A stretch of 54,893 nt of DNA, from positions 1-54,893 of the forward strand of contig CANQOL010000021.1 in assembly GCA_947625475.1 (NCBI GenBank). The letters are read 5' to 3'. This document shows positions 24,152 to 33,605 of this stretch, in pieces. Position 1 is the first letter of the stretch. Every line of letters begins with the position of its first letter. A program made the position numbers and the translations under genes. The DNA is from an uncultured Acetatifactor sp. (GTDB lineage: Bacteria > Bacillota > Clostridia > Lachnospirales > Lachnospiraceae). Under the pieces are notes generated by a model that searched no databases, had not been told where the DNA came from, and saw nothing but the letters and a program-made list of their open reading frames with translations.

Positions 24152-25348
24152 ATGGAAACAGCTATGAAGGAGTATATAGAAGAGGCGGAGCAGGCCCTGC
24201 TCCACACCTACAACCGGTACCAGGTAGTGCTGGACCGGGGAGAGGGGATGTATCTGTACGACACAGAGGGGAAGCGTTATCTGGATTTTATGGCGGGCAT
24301 CGCGGTGTTTGCCCTGGGGTATCATGATCCTGGGTATGACAGGGCCTTGAAGGATCAGATCGACAAGCTGATCCACACCTCCAACTATTTCTACAATGTG
24401 CCCGCCATCCGGGCCGCCCGGAAAATCAAAGAGATCTCCGGTATGGATAAAGTGTTCTTTACCAATTCGGGGACGGAGGCCGTCGAGGGGGCCCTGAAGG
24501 CCGCTAAGAAGTATGCCTATTTAAAGGACGGCCGCCAGGATCATGAGATTGTGGCCATGGAGCATTCCTTTCACGGAAGGACTATGGGCGCTCTGGCGGT
24601 CACCGGCAATCCCGCCTACCGGGAGCCCTTTGAACCCCTCATGGGGCCGGTGCGCTTTGCCGCCTATAATGATTTCGAGAGCCTGGCGGAGCAGGTGAAC
24701 GAAAAAACCTGCGCCGTTATCCTGGAGACGGTTCAGGGGGAGGGCGGCGTTCATCCGGCCGGGGAGGAATACCTGAAAAGGGTGAGGGCGCTCTGCGACG
24801 AGCGGGACATCCTGCTGATCCTGGATGAGATCCAGTGCGGCATGGGGCGGACGGGAACTATGTTTGCCTACCAGCGCTGCGGGATCCGCCCGGATATTGT
24901 GACCATGGCGAAGGCCCTGACCTGCGGCGTGCCCGGGGGCGCCTTTGCGGTAAACAAAAAGGTGGCGGAGAACTCGCTGAAGGCGGGGGATCACGGCACT
25001 ACCTACGGAGGGAATCCCCTGGCGGCCGCGGCGGCGGAGGCGGTGTTTGCGCGCTATGAGGAACTGAATCTTCTGGATCATGTGAACCGGGTGGCCCCCT
25101 ATCTGGAGGAAAAGCTGGACGGGCTGGCGGCCAGATATGACTGTATCAAGGACAGAAGGGGCGCGGGGCTCCTGCAGGCCCTGGAGTTTGACCGCCCGGT
25201 GGGAGAGATCACGGCCCGGGCGCTGGAAAAGGGCTTGATTCTGATCAACGCGGGAAGCCATGTGATCCGTTTCGTGCCGGCGCTAGTTGTCGAAAAGGAG
25301 CACATCGATGAGATGACGGATATCCTGGAGAGCTGCATCGGACAGTAG
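24152..25348 (+). CDS. argD: Acetylornithine aminotransferase
   Basis: 398 residues, a class III PLP aminotransferase. Lys254 in TMAKALTCGVPGGAF carries PLP, LDEIQCGMGRTG holds the PLP-ring Asp, and FTNSGTEAVEGALKAAKKYA is the phosphate-binding region. It converts N-acetylglutamate semialdehyde to N-acetylornithine. It is the last arg gene of the operon, with GGAGGGAAG before the start and 100 bases after argB. Confidence 0.94.
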   Translation: METAMKEYIEEAEQALLHTYNRYQVVLDRGEGMYLYDTEGKRYLDFMAGIAVFALGYHDPGYDRALKDQIDKLIHTSNYFYNVPAIRAARKIKEISGMDKVFFTNSGTEAVEGALKAAKKYAYLKDGRQDHEIVAMEHSFHGRTMGALAVTGNPAYREPFEPLMGPVRFAAYNDFESLAEQVNEKTCAVILETVQGEGGVHPAGEEYLKRVRALCDERDILLILDEIQCGMGRTGTMFAYQRCGIRPDIVTMAKALTCGVPGGAFAVNKKVAENSLKAGDHGTTYGGNPLAAAAAEAVFARYEELNLLDHVNRVAPYLEEKLDGLAARYDCIKDRRGAGLLQALEFDRPVGEITARALEKGLILINAGSHVIRFVPALVVEKEHIDEMTDILESCIGQ

Positions 25349-25373
25349 ATCAGGTGCCTGCGGGGGTGTGGGA

Positions 25374-26813
25374 ATGCGAGTGAGAGACAGAGTGGTGAGT
25401 GTGCTGGCGCTGCTGGGACTTCTGGGAGGCGCCCTGTATGGAGGATCTGTCTGGGGGGGCGGCCGCGCCGGTTCCTCTGACGGCTCCCCTCCGGCGCCGG
25501 ATGATGGGCAGGAGAAGGCGCAGCAGGCGCTCTACACGGAGGAGAAGGAGACCATACATTTCTGGTATGGGGAGGAAAGCCTGACGGACTATGTTAACAG
25601 CGCCGCGGTCGCTTTCGGCCAGCAGGAGGATATCCGGGTGCTTCCGCAGCTGGTGACGGAGAGCGAGTATCTGGAGGCAGTGAACCGCGCTTCCCTGGAG
25701 GGGGAGCTGGTGCCGGATGTGTATCTGCTGGGAAGCGATGACCTGGAGAAGGCTTATCTGGCCGGACTGGCCATCCCCCTGGAGGATCAGGAGAGCTGGC
25801 AGGAGGAACGCTTTCCCCGGGCCGCCCTGGACGCGGTGACCTGTGATTCTCACGGTGAGAATCACAGGCTGGCGTACCCTCTGTGCTTTGACACCACCGC
25901 GCTGGTGTACAATGAAACCTATCTGGAAGAGTGGGCCCGACAGCAGGCCATGCGGGAGCTCTCCGGAGAGGATCAGGAGGAAGAGGGCTCGGATGAGAAC
26001 GCTTCCTTCGACGAGGCGCGTCTGGAGGAAAGGACAAGGGCATATCTGGAGAACGCCGTCCCGGAAACGGTGGACGATATCCTGCAGATTGCGGATACCT
26101 TCGATCTGCCCGAGGGGGTGGAGGGCATCATGAGCTGGGACGTGTCCGATATCTTTTACAATTACTGGTTTGTGGGAAATTATATCAGTCTGGGGGGAGA
26201 GACGGGGGACCAAAGGGATCTGGTGGATCTCTACAATCCCCAGGCGGTGGAATGTCTGGAGGTTTACCAGGCGCTTCATCAGTTCTTCTATATTGAATCG
26301 GATACGGTGACCTACGACTCGGTGGTGGAGGATTTCATCCAGGGGCATACCGTATTCACCGTGGGAAGTACGGATGTGGTGGAGCGCCTGCGGCAGGCCG
26401 GGGAGGATGGCCTCCTGAATTTTGACTATGGGATCGCACCCCTGCCCCGGGTGGGGGAGGCGCTGGAGAGCCGTCCCCTGTCTGTCACCGAGGGGGTGGC
26501 GGTGAACGGCTACTCCCGCCATCGGGAGGCCGCGGCGCGCTTCGCAGCCTTTTTGACGGGAGAATATGGAGGGGAGCTCTACGGGAGAAGCGGATGGCTG
26601 CCCGCAGATACCGGTGCGCTGGCCGGGGAGAAGGAGCTGCAGGTGTTCGGCCAGGTATATGCTTCCAGCGCCTCTCTCCCCAAGATGATGGAGACCGGCA
26701 GCTGCTGGCTGCAGCTGGAGGTGCTCTTCTCCCGGGTATGGAACGGCGCCGAGGCGGATGCGCTGCTGCAGGAGCTGGACGGTCAGGTGCGCTCTCAGCT
26801 GAGCTCTCCCTGA
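25374..26813 (+). CDS. Extracellular solute-binding protein, family 1-like
   Basis: 479 residues. The N-terminus has Arg residues and a hydrophobic stretch (about 7-26) that acts as signal or anchor; no lipobox Cys is present, unusual for a Gram-positive binding protein. ETIHFWYGEESLTDYVNSAA starts the binding fold, and VAVNGYSRHREAAARFAAFL is a typical family segment. Ligands of this family are often oligosaccharides. No ABC permease or ATPase is next to it. It starts 25 bases after argD with weak GGGGGTG, and a GTG at 25368 is an alternative start. A 29-bp palindrome lies inside the gene. Confidence 0.75.
   Translation: MRVRDRVVSVLALLGLLGGALYGGSVWGGGRAGSSDGSPPAPDDGQEKAQQALYTEEKETIHFWYGEESLTDYVNSAAVAFGQQEDIRVLPQLVTESEYLEAVNRASLEGELVPDVYLLGSDDLEKAYLAGLAIPLEDQESWQEERFPRAALDAVTCDSHGENHRLAYPLCFDTTALVYNETYLEEWARQQAMRELSGEDQEEEGSDENASFDEARLEERTRAYLENAVPETVDDILQIADTFDLPEGVEGIMSWDVSDIFYNYWFVGNYISLGGETGDQRDLVDLYNPQAVECLEVYQALHQFFYIESDTVTYDSVVEDFIQGHTVFTVGSTDVVERLRQAGEDGLLNFDYGIAPLPRVGEALESRPLSVTEGVAVNGYSRHREAAARFAAFLTGEYGGELYGRSGWLPADTGALAGEKELQVFGQVYASSASLPKMMETGSCWLQLEVLFSRVWNGAEADALLQELDGQVRSQLSSP
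25840..25868. repeat. Perfect 29-bp palindrome inside a coding region
   Basis: CCTGTGATTCTCAC (25840-25853), a single G, then GTGAGAATCACAGG (25855-25868). The 14-bp arms match perfectly. The segment encodes TCDSHGENHR of the solute-binding protein, near residues 156-165. Confidence 0.9.
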
Positions 26814-26881
26814 ATCCTGAATAAAGACCGGTCGTTTGGGTATCCTAGTATCAATCATTGAATTGGGAGAGGGATGCTGAA

Positions 26882-27313
26882 ATGATCGGTTTTTTGATTG
26901 CGCTGCTGTCAGGCGCGCTTATGAGCGTTCAGGGGGTGTTCAACACCCAGGTCACAAAGGCTTCCAGCATATGGACGGCCAGCGCCTTTGTACAGTTTAC
27001 GGCCCTGCTGGTGTGCCTGGGGGCCTGGCTGACCACAGACCGGAGTTCCCTGACGGCCGCGCTCAGGGTGGAACCGAAATATATGCTGTTAGGCGGGGCC
27101 ATTGGGGCCTTTATTACCTACACGGTCATAAAAAGCATGGATATGCTGGGGCCCGCAAAGGCGGTGATGCTCATTGTGACTGCGCAGCTGGCTGTGGCCT
27201 ATCTGATCGAGCTCTTGGGGATCTTCGGGGTGGAAAAGCAGCCCTGGGACTGGCGCAAGGCCCTGGGAATGGGGATTGCCATCGTGGGTATTGTGATTTT
27301 TAAGTGGAATTAA
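26882..27313 (+). CDS. DMT-superfamily YdcZ-like membrane protein
   Basis: 143 residues with four to five membrane helices, half the size of a ten-helix DMT transporter. FLIALLSGALMSVQGVFNTQ at the N-terminus and KALGMGIAIVGIVIFKW at the C-terminus match the YdcZ/DUF606 family. Such half-size proteins are thought to work as dimers; the substrate is unknown. ATG at 26882 follows GGGAGAGGG. Confidence 0.75.
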   Translation: MIGFLIALLSGALMSVQGVFNTQVTKASSIWTASAFVQFTALLVCLGAWLTTDRSSLTAALRVEPKYMLLGGAIGAFITYTVIKSMDMLGPAKAVMLIVTAQLAVAYLIELLGIFGVEKQPWDWRKALGMGIAIVGIVIFKWN

Positions 27314-27324
27314 GAAAAAGTTTA

Positions 27325-27353
27325 TTGTCAAATGAAGTGAGATACTTTACAAT
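27325..27353 (+). promoter_or_regulatory. Promoter of the comEA operon
   Basis: TTGTCA (27325-27330), 17 bp, TACAAT (27348-27353), each five of six to consensus, 62 bases before the comEA start. Confidence 0.82.
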
Positions 27354-27414
27354 AACTGTATCAGCAAACGTGTCAGCATAGAGAGGCATTCCTTCCCGAA
27401 GAGGAAAGGAAACT

Positions 27415-28032
27415 ATGAGGAACGGAAAAAAGAGTATATGCGCTGTGGGGCGTTTTCTCCTGGCTGCCATGCTGGGCCTGTTTTTGTGCGGCTGCGGCGG
27501 GGAGCAGGATGTGTTGGAATTTGAGGGAGAGGACAGCGCCCAGGCGGCGGAGGCGGAGCCCTGGCAGGCGGCCGACGGGGAGCAGGGCGCCGAGACCGGG
27601 GAGAAGCCGGTGGGTGTCCATGTGTGCGGCGCGGTGCGGAGGCCGGGATTGTTTTTCCTGCCCGAGGGAAGCCGGGTGGACGACGCGGTCCGGGCGGCGG
27701 GCGGTTTCCGGGAGGACGCGGATCAGGAGTATCTGAATCTGGCGGCTTATGTGGAGGACGGAGAGCAGCTGGAGGTCCCCACCCGGGAGGAATCGGAGGC
27801 GCTCAGGATGCTTCGCGAGGAAGCCCAGGGCAGTCTGGTGAACATCAACACGGCGGATGTGGAGAGGCTTTGCACCCTGCCGGGCATCGGGGAGAGCCGG
27901 GCGTCGGATATTGTATCCTACCGAGAGGAATTTGGGGCCTTCCAGACCCCGGAGGATATCAAGAAGGTGGCGGGGATCAAGGAAAGCCTCTACAATAAGA
28001 TAAAGGACAGCATAACGGTGGGCGGCCCTTAA
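27415..28032 (+). CDS. comEA: ComEA-family DNA-binding lipoprotein
   Basis: 205 residues. A lipoprotein-type signal ends at LFLCGC (about residues 21-26). A SLBB domain follows (about 66-130, VHVCGAVRRPG), then two helix-hairpin-helix motifs at the C-terminus (VNINTADVERLCTLPGIG, and FQTPEDIKKVAGI). ComEA binds incoming DNA at the outer face of the membrane and passes it to ComEC. Typical ComEA has a membrane anchor instead of a lipobox. comEC lies 3.3 kb downstream, separated by a two-component pair. Confidence 0.88.
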   Translation: MRNGKKSICAVGRFLLAAMLGLFLCGCGGEQDVLEFEGEDSAQAAEAEPWQAADGEQGAETGEKPVGVHVCGAVRRPGLFFLPEGSRVDDAVRAAGGFREDADQEYLNLAAYVEDGEQLEVPTREESEALRMLREEAQGSLVNINTADVERLCTLPGIGESRASDIVSYREEFGAFQTPEDIKKVAGIKESLYNKIKDSITVGGP

Positions 28033-28054
28033 GGGGCGCCGGGAAGGATTTGTG

Positions 28055-28753
28055 ATGGCGGGAAAGAGAGTTTTGATTGTGGATGATGAGAAGCTGATCG
28101 TGAAGGGAATCCGGTTCAGCCTGGAGCAGGACGACATGGAGGTGGACTGTGCCTATGACGGGGAGGAAGCCCTGGAGTACGCTAGGAACAACACCTATGA
28201 CATTATCCTGCTGGATATCATGCTGCCGAAGCTGACGGGCTTTGAGGTGTGCCAGCAGATCCGGGAGTTTTCAAACGTCCCGATCATCATGCTGACCGCC
28301 AAGGACGACGACATGGACAAGATCCTGGGCCTGGAGTACGGGGCCGACGACTATATCACCAAGCCCTTCAACATTCTGGAGGTAAAGGCCAGGATCAAGG
28401 CGATCATGCGGCGGGTGGAGCCAAAGAAGGGAGCCGCCGCAGAGCCCCGCCGGGAGATCGTCAGCGGCGATATGCGGCTGGACTGCGAGAGCAGGCGCTG
28501 CTTTATCCAGGAGAAGGAGATCCCCCTGACCGCCAAGGAGTTTGAGGTCCTGGAGCTTTTAATGCTCAATCCCAACAAGGTTTACAGCAGGGAGGGGCTT
28601 CTAAAGATCATATGGGGAACGGATTATCCCGGGGATGTGCGGACCGTGGATGTACATATCCGGAGACTGAGAGAAAAGATTGAGAAAAGTCCCAGCGAGC
28701 CGAAGTACGTGCACACCAAGTGGGGTGTCGGCTATTATTTTTACAACGCGTAG
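28055..28753 (+). CDS. OmpR-family response regulator
   Basis: 232 residues. The receiver domain (about 3-118) has the acidic pair DDE near residue 10, phosphoacceptor Asp54 in LLDIMLP, and Lys in DDYITKPF. The winged-helix effector domain (about 135-230) has VDVHIRRLREKIEKSP. ATG at 28055 is preferred to the GTG at 28052, with GGAAGGA upstream. The cognate kinase gene is next. Confidence 0.93.
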   Translation: MAGKRVLIVDDEKLIVKGIRFSLEQDDMEVDCAYDGEEALEYARNNTYDIILLDIMLPKLTGFEVCQQIREFSNVPIIMLTAKDDDMDKILGLEYGADDYITKPFNILEVKARIKAIMRRVEPKKGAAAEPRREIVSGDMRLDCESRRCFIQEKEIPLTAKEFEVLELLMLNPNKVYSREGLLKIIWGTDYPGDVRTVDVHIRRLREKIEKSPSEPKYVHTKWGVGYYFYNA

Positions 28754-28807
28754 GAGCGGATCCGCCGTCGCCCGGTGAGGGACTGCGGGGAAGGGCATGG
28801 GAGCGGC

Positions 28808-30301
28808 ATGCTGAAAAAGATCAGAGATTTTATAAGACAGTATATCAATCTCAGGAGCCTGCGGGTGGAGATCCTGTTGATCATACTGGTGGTGGGCATT
28901 GTGCCCATTATACTCATGCGTCAGGGGATGCTGCGCAACTATGAGGAACGGGCGGTGCAGCAGAGGACGCAGACCGTGCAGAACCAGCTGAAGATTCTGG
29001 CGGACCATCTGCTGAACGAGGATTATCTGAACAACACCTCATCTCAGGTTATCAATGCGGAGCTGAACATGCTGTCCAATCTGTACGACGGCAGGGTGCA
29101 GATCATCAGCGGCAATTTCAAGATTGTGAAGGATACATACGGGATCAGCGAGGGAAGGACAATCATCTCGGAGGAAGTCATCAAGTGCTATCTGGGAGAG
29201 AGCCTTTCCAATTATGATGCCCAGAACGGCTATATCGAGATGACGGTTCCCATTATCGACAACCGGACCCCGGCGGGAACCGCCCCGGATGCGCAGGGCA
29301 CTTTCTCCGTCGGACAGGTGAAGGGCGTGATGCTCACCAGTATCTCCAGCGACAGCATCCGGGGGACCATGGAGGTGATGAACAGAAGCGCTCTGGTTAT
29401 GCAGTATCTGATGATCCTGTTCATTGTGGCGGTGGCCATCGCGCTTTCCGTTGTGCTCACAAGGCCCTTCGAGCGTGTCACGAAGGCGATCAATGAGGTG
29501 CAGGAGGGCTATACCGACGAGAGCATCTCCGTGCCGGATCTGGCGGAGACGGCCCATATTGTGGAGGCATTCAACCAGGTACAGTCCAGGATGAAGGTGC
29601 TGGACGATTCCCGCCAGGAGTTTGTCTCCAACGTGTCCCATGAGCTCAAGACCCCCCTGACCTCCATGAAGGTGCTGGCGGATTCCCTGCTGGCCCAGGA
29701 GGATGCCCCGGCGGAGCTTTACCGGGAGTTCATGGAGGATATCGTCTCGGAGATCGACCGGGAAAACCGGATCATCACAGACCTTCTGTCGCTGGTGAAG
29801 ATGGATAAGAAAGTGGGCGGCCTCAATATCAGCGCGGTGAACATCAACGAGCTGACGGAGCTGATCTTAAAGCGGCTCCGACCCATTGCCCGCAGGCAGG
29901 ACGTGGAGCTGGTCTTTGAGAGCATACGGCCCGTGGTGGCCGAGGTGGATGAGGTGAAGATGACCCTCATCATGAGCAATCTGGTGGAGAACGCCATCAA
30001 ATACAATCGGGAGCACGGCTGGGTGAAGGTGGTGCTGGACGCCGACTATCAGGTGTTTACCTTTGAGGTCAGCGATTCCGGCATCGGGATCCCGGAGGAT
30101 TCCCTGGTGCAGATCTACGAGAGATTTTACCGGGTGGACAAGTCCCACTCCCGGGAGATCGGCGGAACGGGCCTCGGCCTGGCGATTACCAAGAGCGCGG
30201 TGCTGATGCACAGGGGCACCATCACCGTCACCAGCACCGAGGGGGAGGGGACTACTTTCCTGGTGAAGATACCGTTGAATTATATCGAGACCGGCGTCTG
30301 A
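28808..30301 (+). CDS. Sensor histidine kinase with HAMP domain
   Basis: 497 residues. Two membrane helices (about 21-40 and 196-218) flank an extracellular sensor region of about 155 residues. A HAMP segment follows, then HisKA with His278 in SHELKTP, and the HATPase domain with N-box NLVENAIKYN and G-boxes DSGIGIP and GGTGLGLAI. ATG at 28808 is chosen because it gives a short cytoplasmic N-terminus; the ribosome binding site is only fair. Layout resembles WalK without a PAS domain. The signal is unknown, but the GerMN lipoprotein after it may take part in sensing. Confidence 0.9.
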   Translation: MLKKIRDFIRQYINLRSLRVEILLIILVVGIVPIILMRQGMLRNYEERAVQQRTQTVQNQLKILADHLLNEDYLNNTSSQVINAELNMLSNLYDGRVQIISGNFKIVKDTYGISEGRTIISEEVIKCYLGESLSNYDAQNGYIEMTVPIIDNRTPAGTAPDAQGTFSVGQVKGVMLTSISSDSIRGTMEVMNRSALVMQYLMILFIVAVAIALSVVLTRPFERVTKAINEVQEGYTDESISVPDLAETAHIVEAFNQVQSRMKVLDDSRQEFVSNVSHELKTPLTSMKVLADSLLAQEDAPAELYREFMEDIVSEIDRENRIITDLLSLVKMDKKVGGLNISAVNINELTELILKRLRPIARRQDVELVFESIRPVVAEVDEVKMTLIMSNLVENAIKYNREHGWVKVVLDADYQVFTFEVSDSGIGIPEDSLVQIYERFYRVDKSHSREIGGTGLGLAITKSAVLMHRGTITVTSTEGEGTTFLVKIPLNYIETGV

Positions 30302-30320
30302 GGATAAGGTGGAGATGACT

Positions 30321-31259
30321 ATGAAAAGGACGACGAAGAAAATATGGGTTGGCCTGCTGCTGGCCGGGCTGATCCTCTCCCTGGCCTCCTGCGGGGAGGA
30401 GGAAGTGGACGAGAGCAGTCTCTACCCGGTCTATTATGTGAGCAATTCCGAGACAAAGATCGAGATGCACACTTATCAGATGAAGTCCGACACTGTCGAG
30501 GGACAGGTGGAGGAGCTTTTGGACGCTCTGGCCCGGATACCGGAAAAGCTGGAGTACAAGGCGCCGCTGGCCATGGGCTTTACCCTGCTGGACTATGACA
30601 TGGAGAACGGCAAGCTGCACATGGATTTCGACGAGAATTATCACAAGCTGTCTGTGACCACGGAGCTTTTGGTGAGGGCGGCCATCGTGCGCACCCTCAC
30701 CCGAATCGGGGAGATCAACTTTGTCTCCTTTTCGGTGAAGGGGGAGCCGCTGCTGGACTCCCTGGGCAACACGGTGGGCTGGATGAACCGGGAGCAGTTT
30801 ATTGAAAATGAGGGGAATGAGATCAACACCTACGAGGAAATCCGTCTGAGGCTTTACTTTGCCAACGAGACGGGGGACGGACTGATCGCCGTGAACCGGA
30901 CCAAGGAGTACAACACCAACATCTCCCTGGAGCGGCTGATCGTGGAGGAACTGATCAAGGGGCCCAGCTCCGGCACCGAGGGAATCTATGCCACCATCAA
31001 TCCGGACACCAGGGTGGGCAATGTGACGGTGCGGGACGGGGTGTGTTATGTAAACCTTGACGAGAGCTTTCTGCTGCCCGCCCCCAATGTGACGCCGGAC
31101 GTTACAATCTTCTCCATCACAAACTCTCTGGCGGAGCTGAGCAATGTCAATCGGGTCCAGATCTCCATCAATGGGGATACCTCCGGCACTTACCGCGACA
31201 AATACAGCCTCACCACTTATTTTGAGAGGAATCTGGATCTGGTGGTCACGCCGGAGTGA
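30321..31259 (+). CDS. GerMN-domain lipoprotein
   Basis: 312 residues. The signal peptide ends in the lipobox LASC (Cys about residue 22), so the protein is anchored outside the membrane. Two GerMN-like repeats follow, about 30-150 and 165-300, with similar segments NGKLHMDFDENYHKL and DGVCYVNLDESFLLP. GerM proteins act in sporulation and germination; others are found with two-component systems and the wall. ATG at 30321 has AAGGTGGAG at proper spacing; ATG 30315 lies too close. The gene follows the kinase by 19 bases. Confidence 0.85.
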   Translation: MKRTTKKIWVGLLLAGLILSLASCGEEEVDESSLYPVYYVSNSETKIEMHTYQMKSDTVEGQVEELLDALARIPEKLEYKAPLAMGFTLLDYDMENGKLHMDFDENYHKLSVTTELLVRAAIVRTLTRIGEINFVSFSVKGEPLLDSLGNTVGWMNREQFIENEGNEINTYEEIRLRLYFANETGDGLIAVNRTKEYNTNISLERLIVEELIKGPSSGTEGIYATINPDTRVGNVTVRDGVCYVNLDESFLLPAPNVTPDVTIFSITNSLAELSNVNRVQISINGDTSGTYRDKYSLTTYFERNLDLVVTPE

Positions 31260-31289
31260 GAATACAGGAGATTACACAGAGGAAAAAAT

Positions 31290-33530
31290 ATGCGAAGACC
31301 GCTTTTGTGTGTGTGCGCCTGTCTGGCCGCGCTGGCGGCCATACGGTACTGCCTTGGCAGTCCCCCCCTGTGGGAGGACCCTTCGCCGCCGGAGGGCAGC
31401 CGGGTGAGCGCCGTGGGACAGGTGTACCAAAGGGAGACCCGTGACAGTTTCGGGAAGGAAATTCTGGTTTTATATCTGAGATCTGTTTCGATATCGGAGG
31501 AGGATTCATCCTCACAATCCATCCAACAGGAGACAAACGCAAACTATATATGTGAAATTGACACAGAGAGCCTGGGGACCCGGGAGGTGCCCCGCCTGGG
31601 AAGCTATGTCCGGGTCAGGGGGAAGCTCAGCCTGTATCAGCCGGCCACGAATCCGGGGGAGTTTGACATGGCGTCCTACTATGGGGCCCTGGGGATACGG
31701 GGCCGCATACGCCAGGGGGAGCTGACGGAGACGGGAAGCTCCCGGTGGCCCCTGGCGGAAGGGCTCCAGGGACTGCGGCGGATCTTTCGGGAAAGGCTGG
31801 AGAGGGCTTTCTCCGAGAGGGAGGCTTCGGTCATGGCAAAGATGCTTCTGGGGGACGGCTCCGGCCTGGACCGGGAGCTGCGGGATTTGTACCAGAGAAA
31901 CGGCATTGTGCACATCTTAAGCATATCGGGCCTGCATATCACGATGCTTGGAATGGGGCTCTATCGTCTGCTGCGCAGAGGCAGCTGTCCTGCGGCCGCT
32001 GCAGCCCTGGCAGGAGGGGGATGGATCCTGCTCTACGGAGGAATGACCGGCTTTGGAATATCCGCCTGCCGGGCCATCGGTATGTACCTGATCCGTATGC
32101 TGGGGGAGGCGTGGGGCAGGAGCTATGATATGCTGACGGCCCTGGGAGTCGTGGGAGCCGGGATGGTCTGCCTGCACCCGGAGTACCTGGGCCACAGCGG
32201 TTTCCTCCTGTCCTTTGGCTCCGTGTGCGGGGTGGGCCTGCTCGGGCCGGTGCTGTGCCCGCCGAAGGAGAGATACAGGCCCGGGGAGAAGGGCTGGGGC
32301 GCTTTCCTAAAGAGAAGAGGGGAGGCTCTGGGCCAGGGCCTGGCAGCCAGCCTGTCCATCACCCTGTTCACTCTGCCCATACAGATGGAATGCTTTTATC
32401 AGATCCCCCTGTACGCCGTGTTCCTCAATCTGCTGGTGCTGCCTCTGATGGGAGTGGTCATGGGAGTGGGGCTGGCGGTGATGCTGGTGCCCGGCCTGGG
32501 ATGGCTGAGCGTAATCGATCACCTGATCCTGAGTCTGTACGAGGGCCTTTGTCTTTTCTTTGAGCGCCTGCCGGGCCAGTTCTGGATTGCCGGCAGACCC
32601 CAGGGCTGGCAGACTGCGGTCTATTACGGGGGAATCCTGGCTGTGGTCCTGCTGTCGAAGAGGTGGAAGAAATGGGGGAGTTTTCTCGCGTTGACCGGTT
32701 TGGTCATATTCCTGGGAATCAGGGGGAGGGCGGATCTGGAGGTGGATTTCCTGGATGTGGGACAGGGGGACTGCATCTGCGTCCAAACCCGGGAGGGGAG
32801 AGTGTTCCTCTTTGACGGGGGCAGCAGCTCCCGCTCCGGCGTGGGGGATGAGGTGCTGATCCCTTTCCTGAAATCCCAGGGGATCTCCCGGGTGGACGGG
32901 ATCTTTCTCTCCCACCCGGATCAGGACCACTGCAGCGGGCTTTTGGAGTTGCTGGAGGACAGCCAGGGGATCGGGCTGGGCGCCCTGTACCTGCCTCTGG
33001 CGGGGGGAGAGGCCGGGGAGGAGCTGGCCCGGTGGACGGAGCAAATCCCCGCCGGCATGGGGGAGAAAGATCTGGTCAGATATCTTTCCCGGGGGGATAC
33101 CCTGCGGCTGGGAGAGCTTGTGATCACCTGTCTGCACCCAAAGGAGGGCTTTGCCGGGGATACCAACGAGGCCTCCGCCTGCTTTTTGCTGGAGCAGGGG
33201 GATTTTCGGCTGCTCCTGACCGGAGATGTGGAGGGGGAGGGAGAGCAGGCCCTGACAGAGGCGCTGCAGGAGAGGGGAGCGGAGGAGATCACGGTGCTGA
33301 AGGTGGCCCATCACGGGTCGCGGAATTCCACCGGCGAGGCGTTCCTGGAAGCGGTGGAGGTCGGTCAGGCGGTCATCTCCTGTGGGGCGGACAATTCCTA
33401 CGGGCATCCCCACCGGGAGCTGCTGGAGCGCCTGGAGAGGGAGGGGTGCCGGATCCTGATCACCGCCCGGCAGGGCTGTATCCGCATGGAGCTGAAAAAC
33501 GGGAGGCTTCGGTGGAGGTTTGGCCCCTGA
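31290..33530 (+). CDS. comEC: ComEC/Rec2 DNA-uptake channel
   Basis: 746 residues. An N-terminal OB-like extracellular domain (about 35-160) is followed by the competence membrane domain with about eight to ten helices (ILSISGLHITMLGMGLYRLL is the signature). The C-terminal metallo-beta-lactamase domain (about 485-745) has FLDVGQGDCI, H542-x-D-x-D-H547 and VAHHGSRNS. ComEC transports one DNA strand across the membrane, and the C-terminal domain may degrade the other. The gene appears intact and is followed by holA, the usual Clostridia order. Confidence 0.93.
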   Translation: MRRPLLCVCACLAALAAIRYCLGSPPLWEDPSPPEGSRVSAVGQVYQRETRDSFGKEILVLYLRSVSISEEDSSSQSIQQETNANYICEIDTESLGTREVPRLGSYVRVRGKLSLYQPATNPGEFDMASYYGALGIRGRIRQGELTETGSSRWPLAEGLQGLRRIFRERLERAFSEREASVMAKMLLGDGSGLDRELRDLYQRNGIVHILSISGLHITMLGMGLYRLLRRGSCPAAAAALAGGGWILLYGGMTGFGISACRAIGMYLIRMLGEAWGRSYDMLTALGVVGAGMVCLHPEYLGHSGFLLSFGSVCGVGLLGPVLCPPKERYRPGEKGWGAFLKRRGEALGQGLAASLSITLFTLPIQMECFYQIPLYAVFLNLLVLPLMGVVMGVGLAVMLVPGLGWLSVIDHLILSLYEGLCLFFERLPGQFWIAGRPQGWQTAVYYGGILAVVLLSKRWKKWGSFLALTGLVIFLGIRGRADLEVDFLDVGQGDCICVQTREGRVFLFDGGSSSRSGVGDEVLIPFLKSQGISRVDGIFLSHPDQDHCSGLLELLEDSQGIGLGALYLPLAGGEAGEELARWTEQIPAGMGEKDLVRYLSRGDTLRLGELVITCLHPKEGFAGDTNEASACFLLEQGDFRLLLTGDVEGEGEQALTEALQERGAEEITVLKVAHHGSRNSTGEAFLEAVEVGQAVISCGADNSYGHPHRELLERLEREGCRILITARQGCIRMELKNGRLRWRFGP

Positions 33531-33545
33531 TCCCTTCAAAATCAG

Positions 33546-33574
33546 TAGCCATTGCCCCTCTGATGTGCTATAAT
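33546..33574 (+). promoter_or_regulatory. Promoter of holA
   Basis: TAGCCA (33546-33551), 17 bp, perfect TATAAT (33569-33574), right after the comEC stop, so holA can be transcribed apart from comEC. Confidence 0.65.
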
Positions 33575-33605
33575 CCTTATAAATACAGGCGGAATGGGGA
33601 TTATC

